From: Claveliimonas bilis
GTDB taxonomy: Bacteria; Bacillota; Clostridia; Lachnospirales; Lachnospiraceae
Reading direction: 5' to 3'
DNA length: 64,000 bases
Assembly: GCF_020892095.1 (NCBI RefSeq)
Contig: NZ_AP024845.1
Span: forward strand, 930,001-994,000
The notes below the pieces were generated by a model. That model was not told where the DNA came from. It searched no databases and saw nothing but the letters and a program-made list of their open reading frames with translations. Position 1 is the stretch's first letter. Every line of letters begins with the position of its first letter. Below, piece by piece: positions 10,001 to 18,957 of the stretch. The translations under genes and the position numbers were made by a program.

Positions 10001-10517
10001 AAGCGCTGTTTCCCGTGCTGATCTTGTACACATTAAAACCTTTGGGCGCCGGGCTTAAATTGGAAATCCGGCTGATGAACGCCTTTCCATGTCCCACATC
10101 GCTCTCGCCGGTATCGTCCACATCCATGTGTCCGTTAGCCACAGAGCCTGCAAGCGAAGTCTCGCCATAGGATGCTCCCACGTCGCCGGGGCCTTTAAAT
10201 CCATAGTAATAAACCTTTCTCAAAAGCTCATTTCCTTTGTTTTCGGCAGTATAAACAGCGGTCACAGTCATCGCTGTTCCCTTGGAAGGCGGTTTCGCCT
10301 CATGACAGGCGCAGAACGCCATTTTCCCATTGCTGAGTTCAAAATATCCTACCGGCATTTCCCTGGTATTATAGCGGAAATCACTGGCAGTCACTGTATA
10401 AGTGTCTCCCATACCGGCCGCCTGCATTTCGGGAACTGTATCGGTCACAGCCGGAAACAGAAGCGCCGCCATAGCCAGCGCTCCCAAAAACAATATTCTT
10501 TTCCCTTTCCCTGACAA
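6984..10517 (-). CDS. SpaA-like surface adhesin/pilin with Cna_B repeats
   Basis: An 1,177-residue secreted wall protein. A signal peptide (G-K-R-I-L-F-L-G-A-L-A-M-A-A-L-L-F) leads into an N-terminal region with C-A-C-H-E-A-K and V-Y-Y-Y-G-F-K-G-P-G, similar to thioester-domain adhesins. Then follow about nine prealbumin-like (SpaA/Cna_B) domains, each ending with G-x-Y-x-x-x-E-x-x-x-P-x-G-Y such as Y-V-K-E-L-K-A-S-P-G-Y. Their E-x-x-x-P boxes and lysines fit intramolecular isopeptide bonds. The C-terminus is V-K-T-G-D-N-S, a hydrophobic helix and R-R-D-R-E-E-E, an LPXTG-variant sorting signal. It stands alone, without a pilin sortase next to it. It has overrun the nucleoside hydrolase gene downstream. 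Confidence 0.9.
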   Translation of the reverse strand: MSGKGKRILFLGALAMAALLFPAVTDTVPEMQAAGMGDTYTVTASDFRYNTREMPVGYFELSNGKMAFCACHEAKPPSKGTAMTVTAVYTAENKGNELLRKVYYYGFKGPGDVGASYGETSLAGSVANGHMDVDDTGESDVGHGKAFISRISNLSPAPKGFNVYKISTGNSAYQDLTFWDYRPEGKLTLMKTSGNRGISGTGSAYSLKGAVYGVYTDEACTKKAGELQTDEEGKSNTLTLAAGTYYVKELKASPGYGLDKRIYKVQVTSQGNESLQVEEQPQYQKMDLLAVKYDSEKELEKEGGWEIGTPQGAASLGGAEFTCRFYGGFYDTLQELQGKSPLKTWVFRSGEDGRVYFREEDLIRGDSFWSDAKGNPILPLGTVTIEETAAPEGYNRNEEIFIRKITSEGSGETVQTYQRTEVPEDIIRGDLELIKVYQPEDEKEDTLQGIEGVVFSITSKTTGKEVMRIRTDEKGRADTKSKDHPRGGLVYDTYIVKEVKTPEGYNAVRPFEVTIQQENTVVGGVYKQDTLISSAIQVQKIDRGTGKVIPRAGAKFQLLDEKKQKITMTTYYPSVREYDTFTTDEDGRFTFPSKLGYGTYYLREVKAPEGYLLNKEDIKFTVSEDLDWGKPLIISCADDNAMGRLSLKKYEKDTKEYLEGAVYEVRAAEDIATPDGTRRFQKGELADTITTSKEGPVFSKNLWLGEYILKEIKQPEGYVLDPKEYKVSLKYKDQETAVVTEEKTVYDVPSTLIIEKYKKGEEDIKLPEVSFQIWPENRPQEKATYTTGQEGRITVKYMMPDTVYCIQEIKPLPGYLPDEKIHTVKTDRKGQVEGGEIYTLRLENDCTKYRISKQDITTGQEIKGAKMTLYLLEEDGSRTETESWTSGDEPYYIEELIVGRTYVLEETVAPDGYLQAQEITFTVPESGEIQTVIMKDENAMGKISISKLEAGEEEIFLSDTVFEIRAAEDIITPEGTVRLKKGELADTITTEGEAAQSRELFLGKYTVKEVKQTPGYVLDDREYEASLTYKDQHTALVTENLEIFNEPTKLHICKKDAGSGKMLEGARLKLEKRKEDGSRSTIAQWTSGKVPQEFERLVPGQYILTEEEAPNGYEIAEEIVFTLEETAEVQTVDMLDQKRAETVKTGDNSLIVSRALLLALAALLAGWVLWRRDREEE

Positions 10518-10677
10518 TATCTTTCCTCCTTTTTCTAAGATCCTGTCTCAAAATTTCTCTCACATCTGGTATCATTTGGCGAAACGCCTGACTGAAAATA
10601 AAAATGATCATTTAGAACAGCAGAACTGCTTTCTGTGACTAATAAGTTAACATATTTCCCTTTTAAATGCAAGAAAA

Positions 10678-10701
10678 AAATCTGATTTTCTCAAATCAGA
10701 T
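10678..10701 (-). terminator. Rho-independent terminator of the HAD-ATL gene
   Basis: AATCTGATTT, a short loop and AAATCAGATT are followed on the minus strand by a run of seven Ts. The stem overlaps the stop codon at 10696. The next ~160 bases hold the leader of the adhesin gene; I see no clear sigma-A promoter there. Confidence 0.8.
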
Positions 10702-11889
10702 TCCCTTCTCCTCAAATATCTGCCGAAACCGCTTTGCATCCTCCAGCGTCGTTTTCCAGCCGTACTTTTTCAGATCGATCTTCCAGCCGTCTTCTGTTCT
10801 TTCGACTTTTACTCCTTCTCCCTGAAGAAGCATCTTCTGCATGTCAAAAGTATCAAAAGCCGCCGCACCGCTTAGTATCCCTTTGCTGTTTACTACCCGA
10901 TGAGCCGGAATATCCTCCCCCAGCCTGCCTTTGTTCAGGGCATAACCAACCTGCCGGGCGTTTCCCGGCTTCCCGCAAAGGAGAGCGATCTGGCCATAAG
11001 TCGCTGCTTTTCCATAAGGGATACTTCTGCAGACAATCCCGGCTCTTTCATAAAAATCAAAACCGGAAGAAAAAATTCTGCGGATTCCCACCGCCACTCC
11101 ATCCTCATCATTAGACAACGTAAGCCGGTCCGCCTTTTCCCGGCATGTTTCGGAAGCATTTGCCATGGCAATTCCAACACCGGCAAATTCCAGGAGAGCA
11201 CTGTCGTTATCCCCGTCTCCAAAAGCGGCAAGCTCCTCTCTTTTAAGGCCCAGATATTCCAGGAGAAAGCCGGCCGCCTTCTCCTTTCCGGAATCCAGGT
11301 GGGAAATCTCAAGAAGCTGAGGAACGGACGAAGTAATATACACATTTTCCACCTTCTCCTCCAGCATTTTCCACATTTGATGTTTCAGGGCCTTTTCCCG
11401 GACAACAATATCAATACTCTCCAGCTTGGTTTCATGCTCTTTTAAAAACGCCCGCATATCCTCCACAGGGGTACGTGTCCTCTGTATGTAAGAAACTGCA
11501 TGGCTGGAAGCGCCGAAGCGCATCGGCTCTTCCGTGTATTCTCTCTGTGCATAGGGCTTCCCATCGATAAATGCCTCAAACACAACCGGCTCCCCTTCCG
11601 TACAGCGAAGGATCCTTTCCACGGACTCCGGCGTCAAATAGCATTTCTTAAGACATTCCCCTGTCTTAAGATCATAAAGGGCAGCGCCATTGGATGTGAT
11701 CGCATATCGGATCTGCAAAAGCGCAGTGATCTCTTCCGGAAGAGAATGAAGGGACCTGCCGCTTGCGACGACGACCTCTATTCCCCGGGCCGCTGCCTCT
11801 TCCAGCGCCTCTTTATTCCCCTGACTTAGCTCGCCCCTTCCATCCAGAACCGTACCGTCCAGATCAAGGGCAATACACTTTATCTTCAT
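10696..11889 (-). CDS. HAD-IIB (Cof-type) phosphatase fused to alkyltransferase-like (ATL) domain
   Basis: Residues 1-270 form a Cof-type HAD hydrolase: I-A-L-D-L-D-G-T-V-L-D (nucleophile Asp), V-A-S-G-R-S and F-G-D-G-D-N-D, usual for sugar-phosphate or nucleotide phosphatases. Residues ~280-397 match the DNA-binding half of O6-methylguanine methyltransferases: I-P-Y-G-K-A-A-T-Y-G-Q-I-A, G-N-A-R-Q-V-G-Y-A-L and I-P-A-H-R-V-V-N-S-K-G. The active-site P-C-H-R-V is P-A-H-R-V here, so the methyl-accepting cysteine is missing, as in ATL proteins, which bind alkylated guanine and recruit nucleotide excision repair. The two-domain fusion is unusual. It is a single gene with its own terminator, 16 bases downstream of the type IIG gene. 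Confidence 0.88.
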   Translation of the reverse strand: MKIKCIALDLDGTVLDGRGELSQGNKEALEEAAARGIEVVVASGRSLHSLPEEITALLQIRYAITSNGAALYDLKTGECLKKCYLTPESVERILRCTEGEPVVFEAFIDGKPYAQREYTEEPMRFGASSHAVSYIQRTRTPVEDMRAFLKEHETKLESIDIVVREKALKHQMWKMLEEKVENVYITSSVPQLLEISHLDSGKEKAAGFLLEYLGLKREELAAFGDGDNDSALLEFAGVGIAMANASETCREKADRLTLSNDEDGVAVGIRRIFSSGFDFYERAGIVCRSIPYGKAATYGQIALLCGKPGNARQVGYALNKGRLGEDIPAHRVVNSKGILSGAAAFDTFDMQKMLLQGEGVKVERTEDGWKIDLKKYGWKTTLEDAKRFRQIFEEKGI

Positions 11890-11905
11890 CTGCTTTCATA
11901 CCTCT

Positions 11906-14656
11906 TTACAACACTGTATGACGGGTTCTCTGCATGGACAAAAGGGACTCTCTGATCTTGTCATAGAGATGTCCGCATCCGATGGACTCCAGTACCTTCC
12001 TGTCAAATTCCCTGCGTCCGGGGTCCTGCAGCTCTTCTTTTGTATCCAGCACATCTCTGTCACGGATCCTCTCAAAAAGCCGGATGATCTCCTTCTCGTC
12101 TTCCGCGCTTATATCCGCCGGATCTATCATATACATCTGTTTCAGCCTTGTGCTGCTTGCATCCAGCACACCAAGCCCTCTTCCGAATCCGATCGCCTCT
12201 ATGGCAAACATACCGTACACCGAATTCAGCAGGGCATGGATCAGATCTGCCGACACCCCTTCCCTTCGGCGGATCATCCTTGTAAAACGCTGGTCCACGA
12301 AGGTTTCCTCCGGGAACCTGGCTACAAACAGCCTTTTATCCGGATTAAGAGCTGTTACAAACTCTGCTTTCGTATCATCTTCCATTTCATACCAGAACCC
12401 GCCGGGCCGCTTCAGTGCATCAGGAAGCAGCTTTCCTGTGCCGTTTCTGATATTTTCAAATTTTTCTATCCACTTAAGAGCTCCACTGTGCCCCATCTGC
12501 CTTAACTCTTCTTTGGCCCTGTGACAGCAAAACGCCCCGGTATCCGCATATGCCATATAAGACTTTAAAGAAGCCGGCCTTTTCAATACCGGTCTTCGGT
12601 ATTCTTCTTCCACTTTCTCAATATCTTTCGGATAAAACAGGTCATTCCATCCCCGGCGCTCTCCTCTTTTCACTTCCAGAAGTTCTTTTACCGGGATCAG
12701 ATGCCTGCGGATCTCTCCAAGCCATGTCAGCTGATGGAACAGAGCGTTTAAGGTAATCCCGCTGCTCTGGATCATCTCGATCTCTTCCAGACCGTATTCT
12801 GTCATACTCAGAAGATTCTTTTCCAGTTCACGCCCTACCACAATGCTGGCAACAACCGTTTCCATCTCTTCCGCGCTAAGCTTTCGGACCTCCCTGTTAA
12901 GAAGACAAAAGCGGATCCTCTCATCAGAAGAAGGCGGCGCGATCTCTTTCTTTTGCAGCACAACCATAGTGGCGACTACATCTGCATTTTCAAACCACTT
13001 TCCGCTGTTGCTAAGCACCACTGTTTCCATATGGTAATAATGGAGCAGCGCGTGAAAAAACCGGTTTCCTACGTCTGTCCCCAGCCAGGAATTAGATAAA
13101 ATAATTCCCAGACGCCCGTTTTGCTCCAGAAGTCCATACAACTGGAAGGGCATATAAATATACAGATCTTCCTTTCCTGACGTAAAGGTGATCCCTGTAT
13201 GATTCCACACGGACTGCCGTATCTTCTGAATATATTCCTCTTCATCCAGCGCACGCTTATTGTATTTTACAAAAGGCAGGTTCGACACAATTGCATGAAA
13301 AGGAGGGAGCTGCCTTATAATGTCAGACCCGTCCGTCGGACTTTTCAGCACGACATCATCGCCTGTCTTAAGTTCAAACACATTTTTCTGAAACAGATTA
13401 ATGGGCGTATCCAGCATTTCAATGCTGGTGAGGGCTATATTGGCAATCTGCAGCGGATAGGCATATTTATCCGAAATCCATGTAGTATCCAGCGCTGCTT
13501 TCGGATCAGGATTCCTTTTCAGTTTATTTTGAATGACAGCTTTTGCAATGGTTCCCGTCCCCGCGCACAGATCGGCGCACGGCGCCATCCAGTTACGCAC
13601 CGTGATCTGACACAGAAGATCCGCCAATGAATAAGGAGTTGCATACTGTCCTCTTATCTCCCTTTTTGCCACATGGACCGTGTGCTCCAGCACGTTCTGA
13701 AGGACGCTCTGGTCAATGCGCTCGATCCGGTTGGTGTAAAGAAACTGATTATAGTCCACAAGATCGATCCATGTATCCTCCGGAATCCGGTCATTGTATT
13801 CCATCTGGCGGAATACATTATAAAAATCTCCCTGCTCCGTAATGCTTCGAATAATCGCATTTCCTTCCTCCGGAACAGAAGTCTCGTCGATACTGCCGAT
13901 CAGATCAGCACAGTTGTGATACCGCCGGATCAGATTGGCAAAGAGGATACGGTTTGCCCAGTTCAGAAGGACTGTCTTGGCATATGCCTGGTACATATCC
14001 TTCTCATCGTTGTCATACTCTTCCCGGAAGGCGTTCCACCACAGCTTCAGCTGAATTTCCATCTTCATGTCACGGCGGGCACTGTCCTCCATATACTCCG
14101 CCGTCATGGCTTTGTTTCTCCGGATCAGACGGGTGATCAGATTATCGGAAAGGACTTCTGTAATGGATACCGCCGAAATATCCCCGCTTACAAGGTACTC
14201 GTTTACCGTCAGGATGATCTCCTCCAGCACCAAGAGCCATTCCTGCCGGAAAGTGTAGACATCCTCCCTTGTCCGGATATAACTTGTGGCATCCCAGGTC
14301 TTTTTTTCCGTAAATTCTCCATCCTCATCCCGTGTATAAAGTTTCCCGTAGGTAAAATTCCAGAGTACGAAACTGTTAAGGCCAAGCGCTTCCGCTTTTC
14401 GGGCCGCATCTTTGATAAACGCTTCATCTGTAATAAGTACATCCGGCATTTTCAGCTCCCAGCCCTGTAGGATCTTCATCTGTGCCTCATCAGCGTACAG
14501 AAGCACATCAGGGAACATACTTTTTTTATTGACAGACAGCGTGCTTTCTCCGCCTGCCTTGCGGATGCGGATATTGAGCCTCTTCAGCATTCCGTTGATC
14601 TGGGAGATAATCTCAATTGCCCAGCTTCTTTCATTGCGCCTTACAACTGTTCCCAT
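11906..14656 (-). CDS. Type IIG-like restriction enzyme / N6-adenine DNA methylase
   Basis: A 916-residue protein. Near residue 50 a P-D ... E-L-K pattern (M-F-P-D-V-L-L-Y, then G-W-E-L-K) is a plausible PD-(D/E)xK nuclease. A helical linker leads to a gamma-class methylase core: G-Q-Y-A-T-P (motif X region), A-D-L-C-A-G-T-G-T-I-A (motif I) and V-S-N-L-P-F (motif IV, N-x-P-F). The last ~300 residues would be target recognition. Cleavage and methylation in one chain is the type IIG design. The partner methylase gene is 8 bases upstream, so they form one operon. Recognition sequence is not deducible. Confidence 0.85.
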   Translation of the reverse strand: MGTVVRRNERSWAIEIISQINGMLKRLNIRIRKAGGESTLSVNKKSMFPDVLLYADEAQMKILQGWELKMPDVLITDEAFIKDAARKAEALGLNSFVLWNFTYGKLYTRDEDGEFTEKKTWDATSYIRTREDVYTFRQEWLLVLEEIILTVNEYLVSGDISAVSITEVLSDNLITRLIRRNKAMTAEYMEDSARRDMKMEIQLKLWWNAFREEYDNDEKDMYQAYAKTVLLNWANRILFANLIRRYHNCADLIGSIDETSVPEEGNAIIRSITEQGDFYNVFRQMEYNDRIPEDTWIDLVDYNQFLYTNRIERIDQSVLQNVLEHTVHVAKREIRGQYATPYSLADLLCQITVRNWMAPCADLCAGTGTIAKAVIQNKLKRNPDPKAALDTTWISDKYAYPLQIANIALTSIEMLDTPINLFQKNVFELKTGDDVVLKSPTDGSDIIRQLPPFHAIVSNLPFVKYNKRALDEEEYIQKIRQSVWNHTGITFTSGKEDLYIYMPFQLYGLLEQNGRLGIILSNSWLGTDVGNRFFHALLHYYHMETVVLSNSGKWFENADVVATMVVLQKKEIAPPSSDERIRFCLLNREVRKLSAEEMETVVASIVVGRELEKNLLSMTEYGLEEIEMIQSSGITLNALFHQLTWLGEIRRHLIPVKELLEVKRGERRGWNDLFYPKDIEKVEEEYRRPVLKRPASLKSYMAYADTGAFCCHRAKEELRQMGHSGALKWIEKFENIRNGTGKLLPDALKRPGGFWYEMEDDTKAEFVTALNPDKRLFVARFPEETFVDQRFTRMIRRREGVSADLIHALLNSVYGMFAIEAIGFGRGLGVLDASSTRLKQMYMIDPADISAEDEKEIIRLFERIRDRDVLDTKEELQDPGRREFDRKVLESIGCGHLYDKIRESLLSMQRTRHTVL

Positions 14657-14664
14657 GGCATCAC

Positions 14665-15525
14665 TTACCTTTCTTCGAACTCTTTGATCAGATTCTCCAC
14701 TTCTATATGTTTCCTGCTTTTTTTATCCAGGCCGTCCCACGCTTCCTTCAGCCTTTTTTTTGCCACCTCGATATAGTCTATTTCTTCTCTCTTAAAGAGA
14801 GCTACATTCTCATTTTTCTCTATTCCAATAAAATTCCGGCCCTCCATCAGAGCCGCCACAAGGAAAGAACCGCTGCCGAACGTATTGTCCAGTACGACAT
14901 CCCCCGGATTGGTGTAGGTCCGAACCATATATCTGCCAAGCTCTACCGGTTTCTGGGTAGGATGGTAAACTGCACCTTCACTTTCTGCCGTTTTTATATA
15001 AATAATATCTGTAGGATACCTCTCCCCTTTACTTGCCACATGGACCGGATCAAAGTCTCCGTAATTTCCGCACAGCTGATCCTTTCTCACCCCTTTGTCA
15101 TAAGGTTCGCCGGGCGTCATCTGCGGATGATAAGTCGGCTGCTTTTTATAAAAGACACAGACATCCTCGTACTTGCGCAGAGGCTGTTTTTTTGCATTTA
15201 AAAAGTTGGTGGGCTTTGACTTCTCCCACACCCATTTATATTTGAAAATACCAGGCTGGCTTAAGATCAGCTTTGCTGTAAATACACCGTTTGAAGTAAG
15301 CACGATCGCCCCGTTCTGCTTGATGACCCGTTTGTACTGCTTCCAGAGTTCCTCAAGAGGAATATAGCAGTCCCACTGATTCTGTGTCATCCCGTAAGGA
15401 AGATCACACAGGATCATATCCACACTCCCATCAGGGATCTTCTCCATATATTCCAGACAGTCCCCTTCAAAAAGCCTGTTTATTACTTTACTCATATCTG
15501 TCTTTTGCTCTGCTTTTTTCCTCAT
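14665..15525 (-). CDS. Beta-class DNA methyltransferase of the restriction-modification operon
   Basis: A 286-residue amino-methyltransferase. Order of motifs is D-L-P-Y-G-M-T (motif IV, a D-P-P-Y variant) near residue 42, then the recognition region and later L-D-N-T-F-G-S-G-S-F (motif I): the beta class that makes N6-methyladenine or N4-methylcytosine. Full length for the family. The ATG at 15525 has GGAG about eight bases away. It is the first gene of the operon, so protection would be made before the restriction enzyme. It may methylate the strand that the fused methylase does not. Confidence 0.9.
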   Translation of the reverse strand: MRKKAEQKTDMSKVINRLFEGDCLEYMEKIPDGSVDMILCDLPYGMTQNQWDCYIPLEELWKQYKRVIKQNGAIVLTSNGVFTAKLILSQPGIFKYKWVWEKSKPTNFLNAKKQPLRKYEDVCVFYKKQPTYHPQMTPGEPYDKGVRKDQLCGNYGDFDPVHVASKGERYPTDIIYIKTAESEGAVYHPTQKPVELGRYMVRTYTNPGDVVLDNTFGSGSFLVAALMEGRNFIGIEKNENVALFKREEIDYIEVAKKRLKEAWDGLDKKSRKHIEVENLIKEFEER

Positions 15526-15596
15526 GCCTGCACTCCTGTAACTTTTTCGTCGGCAGCCTCCATAACCGGCGCCATCCGTTTCTTTTACTGTGTTTT

Positions 15597-15625
15597 ACTT
15601 TACCATACCGCACACGCGAACACAA
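15597..15625 (-). promoter_or_regulatory. Putative sigma-A promoter of the restriction-modification operon
   Basis: On the minus strand TTGTGT and TAAAGT are separated by 17 bases, about 70 bases upstream of the methylase start. The -35 box keeps only the TTG half. Confidence 0.4.
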
Positions 15626-15670
15626 GTTTGTTTTTTCTTTTTGTACCCGAGTCCCCAAAAGCTATATCTT

Positions 15671-16411
15671 TTATTTCAGAAATATGTATTGCTCTTCCGT
15701 GGACAGCTCTTCACTGAACTTATATCCCAGCCTGTCAAACCAGCGGATTTCCTTCAGATCTGAAATATTGTGTTCTGCCATATAGCGTACCATCTCTCCT
15801 CTGGCCATCTTGGCAAGGGTTCCTTTCTGTTTCACTTTTCCGTCGTTCCATTCCCCGAACACACAGGTGAGAAATCTGTCACCGGGGCGAAGGTATGCTT
15901 CAATACACCGGGAATATTCCTTCGAGGCAAGATTCAGGATCGTCCTGTCCTCATCCATAACCTCTCTGTACAGCTTATTATTCCAGAACTCATAGAGATT
16001 TCCTGTTCCCTCCACTTTTGCCGCCGCCTGCATCTCAAGTCGGTATGGCGTCACACCGTCAAAGGGGCAAAGTACTCCATAAAATCCGGACAGTATCCTA
16101 AGGTGGTCCTGTATATACTGCATGGCGTTTTCTTCGAAAACTGCCGGAGCCATATACTGATACTGGATTCCTTCATAGGAAAGGACAGCAGGAGTCAGGT
16201 TTTTCTTCAGATCCATATGTTTCATTCTATCGTAGTTCAATGATGCAATTTTATCATTGCACTTCCACAGTTTCTTTGCTTCCTCATAGGTGAGGGATCT
16301 CACCCATTCAAGAATGCTCCCGGCATCCTCGATAAATGCCGGGAGATCATGAAACTCTGCAAGGTCCGGATTTGTATTCATTTTCTTCGCCGGAGAAATT
16401 ATAATCTTCAT
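15671..16411 (-). CDS. yaaA: Peroxide stress protein YaaA
   Basis: A 246-residue protein of the YaaA/DUF328 family. It starts M-K-I-I-I-S-P-A-K-K-M, the family signature, followed by A-K-K-L-W-K-C-N-D-K-I-A, G-F-Y-G-V-L-C-P-F-D-G-V-T-P-Y-R-L-E and the late A-K-M-A-R-G-E-M-V-R-Y. In Escherichia coli YaaA lowers free iron and limits DNA damage by peroxide. It lies 21 bases downstream of the threonine aldolase gene and is probably co-transcribed with it. Confidence 0.93.
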   Translation of the reverse strand: MKIIISPAKKMNTNPDLAEFHDLPAFIEDAGSILEWVRSLTYEEAKKLWKCNDKIASLNYDRMKHMDLKKNLTPAVLSYEGIQYQYMAPAVFEENAMQYIQDHLRILSGFYGVLCPFDGVTPYRLEMQAAAKVEGTGNLYEFWNNKLYREVMDEDRTILNLASKEYSRCIEAYLRPGDRFLTCVFGEWNDGKVKQKGTLAKMARGEMVRYMAEHNISDLKEIRWFDRLGYKFSEELSTEEQYIFLK

Positions 16412-16432
16412 ATCAGTCCTCTCTTCTTTTGT

Positions 16433-17464
16433 CTACAGCGCCAGAATATCTGCTTTCAGTTCCTCTACATCTTCCGGCTTTGTACTCCAGCTTGTGCAAA
16501 ACCGCACGCAGTGTCTGTCCCCCTCCGGAAACTGGTATTCAAAAATATGCTTTTTCTCCAGTTTCCTCATCTGCTCTTCACTTAACAGAACAAACTGCTG
16601 ATTCGTCGGACTGTCAATATAGAAATCAATCCCTTTTTTCTCAAAAGCTTCCCGGATCTCCATGGCGTACTTGTCCGCCCGGCCTGTAATTTCAAAATAC
16701 AGATCGTTCTCAAAGAGCGTATAGAACTGCAGGCCCAGCGTCCAGCCTTTTGCCAGCATTCCTCCGTTCTGCTTCATATAGCTGCGGAAATTATCTTTGA
16801 GCTCATTGTTTGTAATAACTACTGCTTCTCCCATCATAGCTCCGCATTTCGTACCCCCTATGTAGAAGACATCGGCAAGCGCCGCAAGATCAGAAAGCTT
16901 CAGGTCATTTACCTTGGCTCCAAGCCCGTAACCCATTCTCGCTCCATCTATCATGAGATACAGACCGTACTTTCTGCAGACAGCAGATATTTCCTCAAGC
17001 TCTTTTTTGGAATAAAGGGTGCCGTACTCTGTAGGGAAGGAAATATATACCATCTTAGGCTGTGTAATATGTTCCTTCACTCCGCTTGTCCTGTAATTTT
17101 CCGCTTCTGCTTCAACAGACGCTGCCGACAGCTTTCCGTTTTCTCCTTTTACAACATGGATCTTGTGTCCTGTATGCTCCACCGCCCCTGTCTCGTGGAC
17201 GTGGATATGTCCGCTGTCCGCACTGATCACTCCCTGATAGGGACGAAGAGCTGCCGCAATAACGGTATAGTTTACCTGCGTTCCTCCTACCATAAAATGA
17301 ATGTCAGCGTCAGTACTTCCCAGATGAGTCTTGATCTTCTCTGCCGCCCTTTCGCACCATTCGTCCAGCCCATACCCGCCATAGCTTTCCTGGTTTGTTT
17401 TTATAAACGCCTCCAGAACAGCCGGATGCGCCCCATGATTATAGTCATTGTTCCATCGACTCAT
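16433..17464 (-). CDS. ltaE: Low-specificity L-threonine aldolase (PLP enzyme)
   Basis: A 343-residue fold type I PLP enzyme converting L-threonine or allo-threonine to glycine and acetaldehyde. It begins with N-N-D-Y-N-H-G-A-H-P-A-V, has the H-I-H-V-H-E-T-G-A region, L-M-I-D-G-A-R-M-G-Y for cofactor binding, and Y-I-G-G-T-K-C-G-A with the PLP lysine. Length fits the family. Other beta-eliminating lyases share the fold, so the substrate is inferred. YaaA follows at 21 bases. Confidence 0.88.
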   Translation of the reverse strand: MSRWNNDYNHGAHPAVLEAFIKTNQESYGGYGLDEWCERAAEKIKTHLGSTDADIHFMVGGTQVNYTVIAAALRPYQGVISADSGHIHVHETGAVEHTGHKIHVVKGENGKLSAASVEAEAENYRTSGVKEHITQPKMVYISFPTEYGTLYSKKELEEISAVCRKYGLYLMIDGARMGYGLGAKVNDLKLSDLAALADVFYIGGTKCGAMMGEAVVITNNELKDNFRSYMKQNGGMLAKGWTLGLQFYTLFENDLYFEITGRADKYAMEIREAFEKKGIDFYIDSPTNQQFVLLSEEQMRKLEKKHIFEYQFPEGDRHCVRFCTSWSTKPEDVEELKADILAL

Positions 17465-17553
17465 TTTGAACCACTCCTTTTTTTGTACTTATTTTATTTT
17501 AACTGATATTTTCCACAGTGTACAGGAAGAAAAATAAACCGTAAAAGCTGTTG

Positions 17554-18903
17554 TCACTTTCTTCCTGGAATACAAACTTCAGCTGCTGATTTACGGAAAA
17601 CAGTAAAAGCCGCTGCCGCTGTGAGCACTTCTGTTATCCAGAACGCATGCCACACGCCGTCCGCTCCCATACTTCGGCTAAGGAGAAATGCTGCCGGAAT
17701 AATAACTGCCACATAGCGGAAAAAAGAAATTACAAGGGACGGAATGCCTTTTCCAATACCTTCCAGCGCTCCTGAAGACGTAACAGAAACAGCAGAAATG
17801 ACGAAACCGGCGCTGATGATCCGCAGCGCCCTTCCGCCCGCTTCCACAGTCTGGCTGTTTTCTGTAAACATTCCTATCAGCCCCTCCGGCACCATAAGGC
17901 AGATTACCATTCCCACTGCCATGATCACCGCCGTCATTCCCAATGTAACTTTGTAAATCTTCGACACTCTTTCTCCCTCTCCGGCTCCGTAATTATAACC
18001 GATCACCGGACGCATTCCCTGAATGATCCCGTTGGCCGGAAGATAAAGAAAGGTCTGCAGTTTATAGTAAATGCCCAAAATGACAATGTAACTCTGAGAA
18101 TAGACGGATAAAATCGTATTTAATGCGGAAATCATCAGAGAAGGCAATGCTATATTCAGGATTGCCGGTATCCCTACCGTATAAAGCTGCCGGTCTATCT
18201 TCCGATCAGCTTTCATGGCACTTCTCCTGATTTTAACCGGAATCGGCGAAATAAAATATACTGCAATGTAGATCGCCAGTGGCAGAACCTGACCGATCCC
18301 TGTGGCTAATGCCGCTCCTTCCATCCCCATCTCCGGGAAGGGGCCCAGACCAAAGATTAAAATCGGATCCAGAATAATATTAGCAATGCAGCCGCACAAA
18401 AGGCTGAGCATCGTAACTTTCATTCTTCCCACTGCCTGAAAAATTTTTTCAAATGCCAGGCTTTCCGCAATAATCACCGCAAAGGAAAAGGCGATGACTG
18501 CATATCTGACTCCAAGCTCCACAACCTGCTCTGCCTCGGTAAACATCCGAAGGAACGGACGGATTGCCGCGATGCACACTACAGTCATGATCACGCCGTG
18601 CACTCCGGCCAGAAGCATACCTCTGGTGGCCGCCCTGTCCGCCTTTTCCTTATCCTGCGCTCCCAGATGAAAAGCAATGGCTGCATTGATCCCCACCCCG
18701 AATCCGATGGCAACCGCATTGATGAAATTCTGCACAGGGAATACAAGAGACAGCGCAGTCATCGCATCTTCACTGATCTGCGCCACAAAAAAACTGTCTA
18801 CAATATTATAAAGAGAATTTACCAGCATAGAAACGACCATGGGGAGAGCCATGGAAAAAATCAAAGGCAGAACCGGCCTTTCTTTCATAAAAGTCTCATT
18901 CAT
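17554..18903 (-). CDS. MATE-family multidrug/metabolite efflux transporter
   Basis: About 449 residues with twelve hydrophobic segments in two homologous halves. The N-terminus has L-P-M-V-V-S-M-L-V-N-S-L-Y-N-I-V-D, the MATE signature. Such pumps export cationic drugs or metabolites with Na+ or H+. The frame is open 39 codons further upstream through a terminator stem, so the ATG at 18903 (or 18906) next to AGGAGAGG is chosen. The substrate is unknown. Confidence 0.9.
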   Translation of the reverse strand: MNETFMKERPVLPLIFSMALPMVVSMLVNSLYNIVDSFFVAQISEDAMTALSLVFPVQNFINAVAIGFGVGINAAIAFHLGAQDKEKADRAATRGMLLAGVHGVIMTVVCIAAIRPFLRMFTEAEQVVELGVRYAVIAFSFAVIIAESLAFEKIFQAVGRMKVTMLSLLCGCIANIILDPILIFGLGPFPEMGMEGAALATGIGQVLPLAIYIAVYFISPIPVKIRRSAMKADRKIDRQLYTVGIPAILNIALPSLMISALNTILSVYSQSYIVILGIYYKLQTFLYLPANGIIQGMRPVIGYNYGAGEGERVSKIYKVTLGMTAVIMAVGMVICLMVPEGLIGMFTENSQTVEAGGRALRIISAGFVISAVSVTSSGALEGIGKGIPSLVISFFRYVAVIIPAAFLLSRSMGADGVWHAFWITEVLTAAAAFTVFRKSAAEVCIPGRK

Positions 18904-18957
18904 CATTTCCTCTCCTATTCTAAAGTATATATCATAAAATCCTGTATCAAGGAAAAT

